Positions 6,378 to 6,872 of a stretch of DNA of 6,872 bases are shown one piece after another. The DNA is taken from NCBI GenBank assembly GCA_938084875.1, contig CALKFX010000018.1:1-6872 (forward strand), read 5' to 3'. Every line of letters begins with the position of its first letter. Position 1 is the stretch's first letter. The DNA is from an uncultured Flavobacteriales bacterium (GTDB taxonomy: Bacteria; Bacteroidota; Bacteroidia; Flavobacteriales_D; Parvicellaceae). The notes below the pieces were generated by a model. That model ran no database searches. It was not told the DNA's origin and saw nothing but the letters and a program-made list of their open reading frames with translations. The position numbers were made by a program, and so were the translations under genes.

Positions 6378-6872
6378 TTATAAGTCAAAATAACTTATTT
6401 GAGAACCTGCAAAGACCCCAAATCCATCTTCTATATTACTGTAAACTTGTACTGGTTGAGCGAATGGGTTCCCGGATGCACTTTGATACAATTCTAAACT
6501 AGTTCTGTAATAATAATAAGATTTTGATATATTATGTAAATATACTCTTACACTAAGAGTCTTATAACTCCATTCATAACCGACTTCAATACCGCTATAG
6601 TTTTCGTAAGGAATTTCCAATTCTAATGCTTTGTTTTGGCCATTAAATAAAAGATCGTTAAATAAACCTTGTTCTCTAAACGGGGAACCTCCATTTTGAA
6701 AAACTTCATCAGTCAAAATCATAAATTGTTTAATGGTATCTAGTTCGTACTCTGTAGTATCAGAATTTTTTATTACTAAATATTCACTTACTGAATAGGT
6801 TTCTATTAGATAATAATTTTGTGAGTTTTCTGGATCTTCAAAATCCAGAGTTATTTGTAATCTATCTCCATT
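6378..6872 (-). CDS. DUF4249 family protein, C-terminal part (5'-truncated by window edge)
   Basis: The frame is open from the right edge through 165 codon positions, well beyond the internal ATG at 6722 that would give only 114 residues. The visible 164 residues are the C-terminal half of a roughly 300-residue family. Support comes from a GDRLQITLDFEDPENSQNYY segment at the left of the visible protein, a VFQNGG / LLFNGQN pair in the middle, a YYYYRTSLELYQSASGNPF stretch, and the closing VQVYSNIEDGFGVFAG that typifies DUF4249. It is probably mainly beta-strand. Known for the family: these are Bacteroidetes envelope lipoproteins, often encoded next to a TonB-dependent receptor and thought to act with it. 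The lipoprotein signal and any such receptor gene would lie outside the window. It runs in the same direction as rpoD but is separated from it by 131 bases with a promoter. Confidence 0.83.
   Translation of the reverse strand, partial: NGDRLQITLDFEDPENSQNYYLIETYSVSEYLVIKNSDTTEYELDTIKQFMILTDEVFQNGGSPFREQGLFNDLLFNGQNKALELEIPYENYSGIEVGYEWSYKTLSVRVYLHNISKSYYYYRTSLELYQSASGNPFAQPVQVYSNIEDGFGVFAGSQISYFDL

Noticed and set aside
6378..6722. A complete 114-residue gene starting at the ATG at 6722
   Set aside because: The frame stays open another 50 codons to the window edge and those codons continue the DUF4249 pattern, so the ATG is internal.
1..6872. A defence system, mobile element, CRISPR array or RNA gene
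   Set aside because: No transposase, integrase, nuclease cassette, spaced repeat array, tRNA-like cloverleaf or rRNA sequence was seen; the genes are housekeeping or envelope genes of ordinary composition.

Overview
The window looks like a piece of a compact, strongly AT-rich genome from the phylum Bacteroidetes (Bacteroidota), most likely order Flavobacteriales. Three things support this. The sigma factor is the short primary sigma typical of the phylum, without region 1.1. The promoter in front of it matches the TTG / TAnnTTTG consensus of the phylum rather than TTGACA / TATAAT. A C-terminal DUF4249 protein, a family essentially confined to this phylum, lies at the right edge. None of the seven visible gene starts has a clear Shine-Dalgarno sequence, also as expected there. 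I cannot place it below order.

The left half reads rightwards: the 3' part of a DUF368 membrane protein (polyprenyl-phosphate translocase family), aroE (shikimate dehydrogenase) and uvrB (excision-repair damage recognition). They are tightly packed. DUF368 and aroE overlap by 4 bases at a TTGA, with aroE starting at TTG, and uvrB starts with GTG 9 bases after aroE. They look like one transcription unit whose beginning lies to the left.

The right half reads leftwards. At the right edge is the C-terminal half of a DUF4249 protein. A 131-base intergenic region follows, with a good rpoD promoter and a weak hairpin. Then come rpoD (primary sigma factor), a small HAD-fold phosphatase-like protein, a lipoprotein of unknown function and a secreted protein of unknown function. 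Gaps of 10, 41 and 10 bases suggest co-transcription from the rpoD promoter. The last gene meets uvrB tail to tail, with both TAG stops sharing a single CTAG.

The functions are mostly housekeeping: envelope lipid-carrier recycling, aromatic amino acid synthesis, DNA repair and core transcription. The two exported proteins and the HAD protein downstream of rpoD are the only parts whose role is not clear. I see no tRNA, rRNA, CRISPR array, insertion sequence, phage or defence genes, and no stretch above 300 bases without a gene. I found no convincing new system; the findings are second-look items of modest interest.
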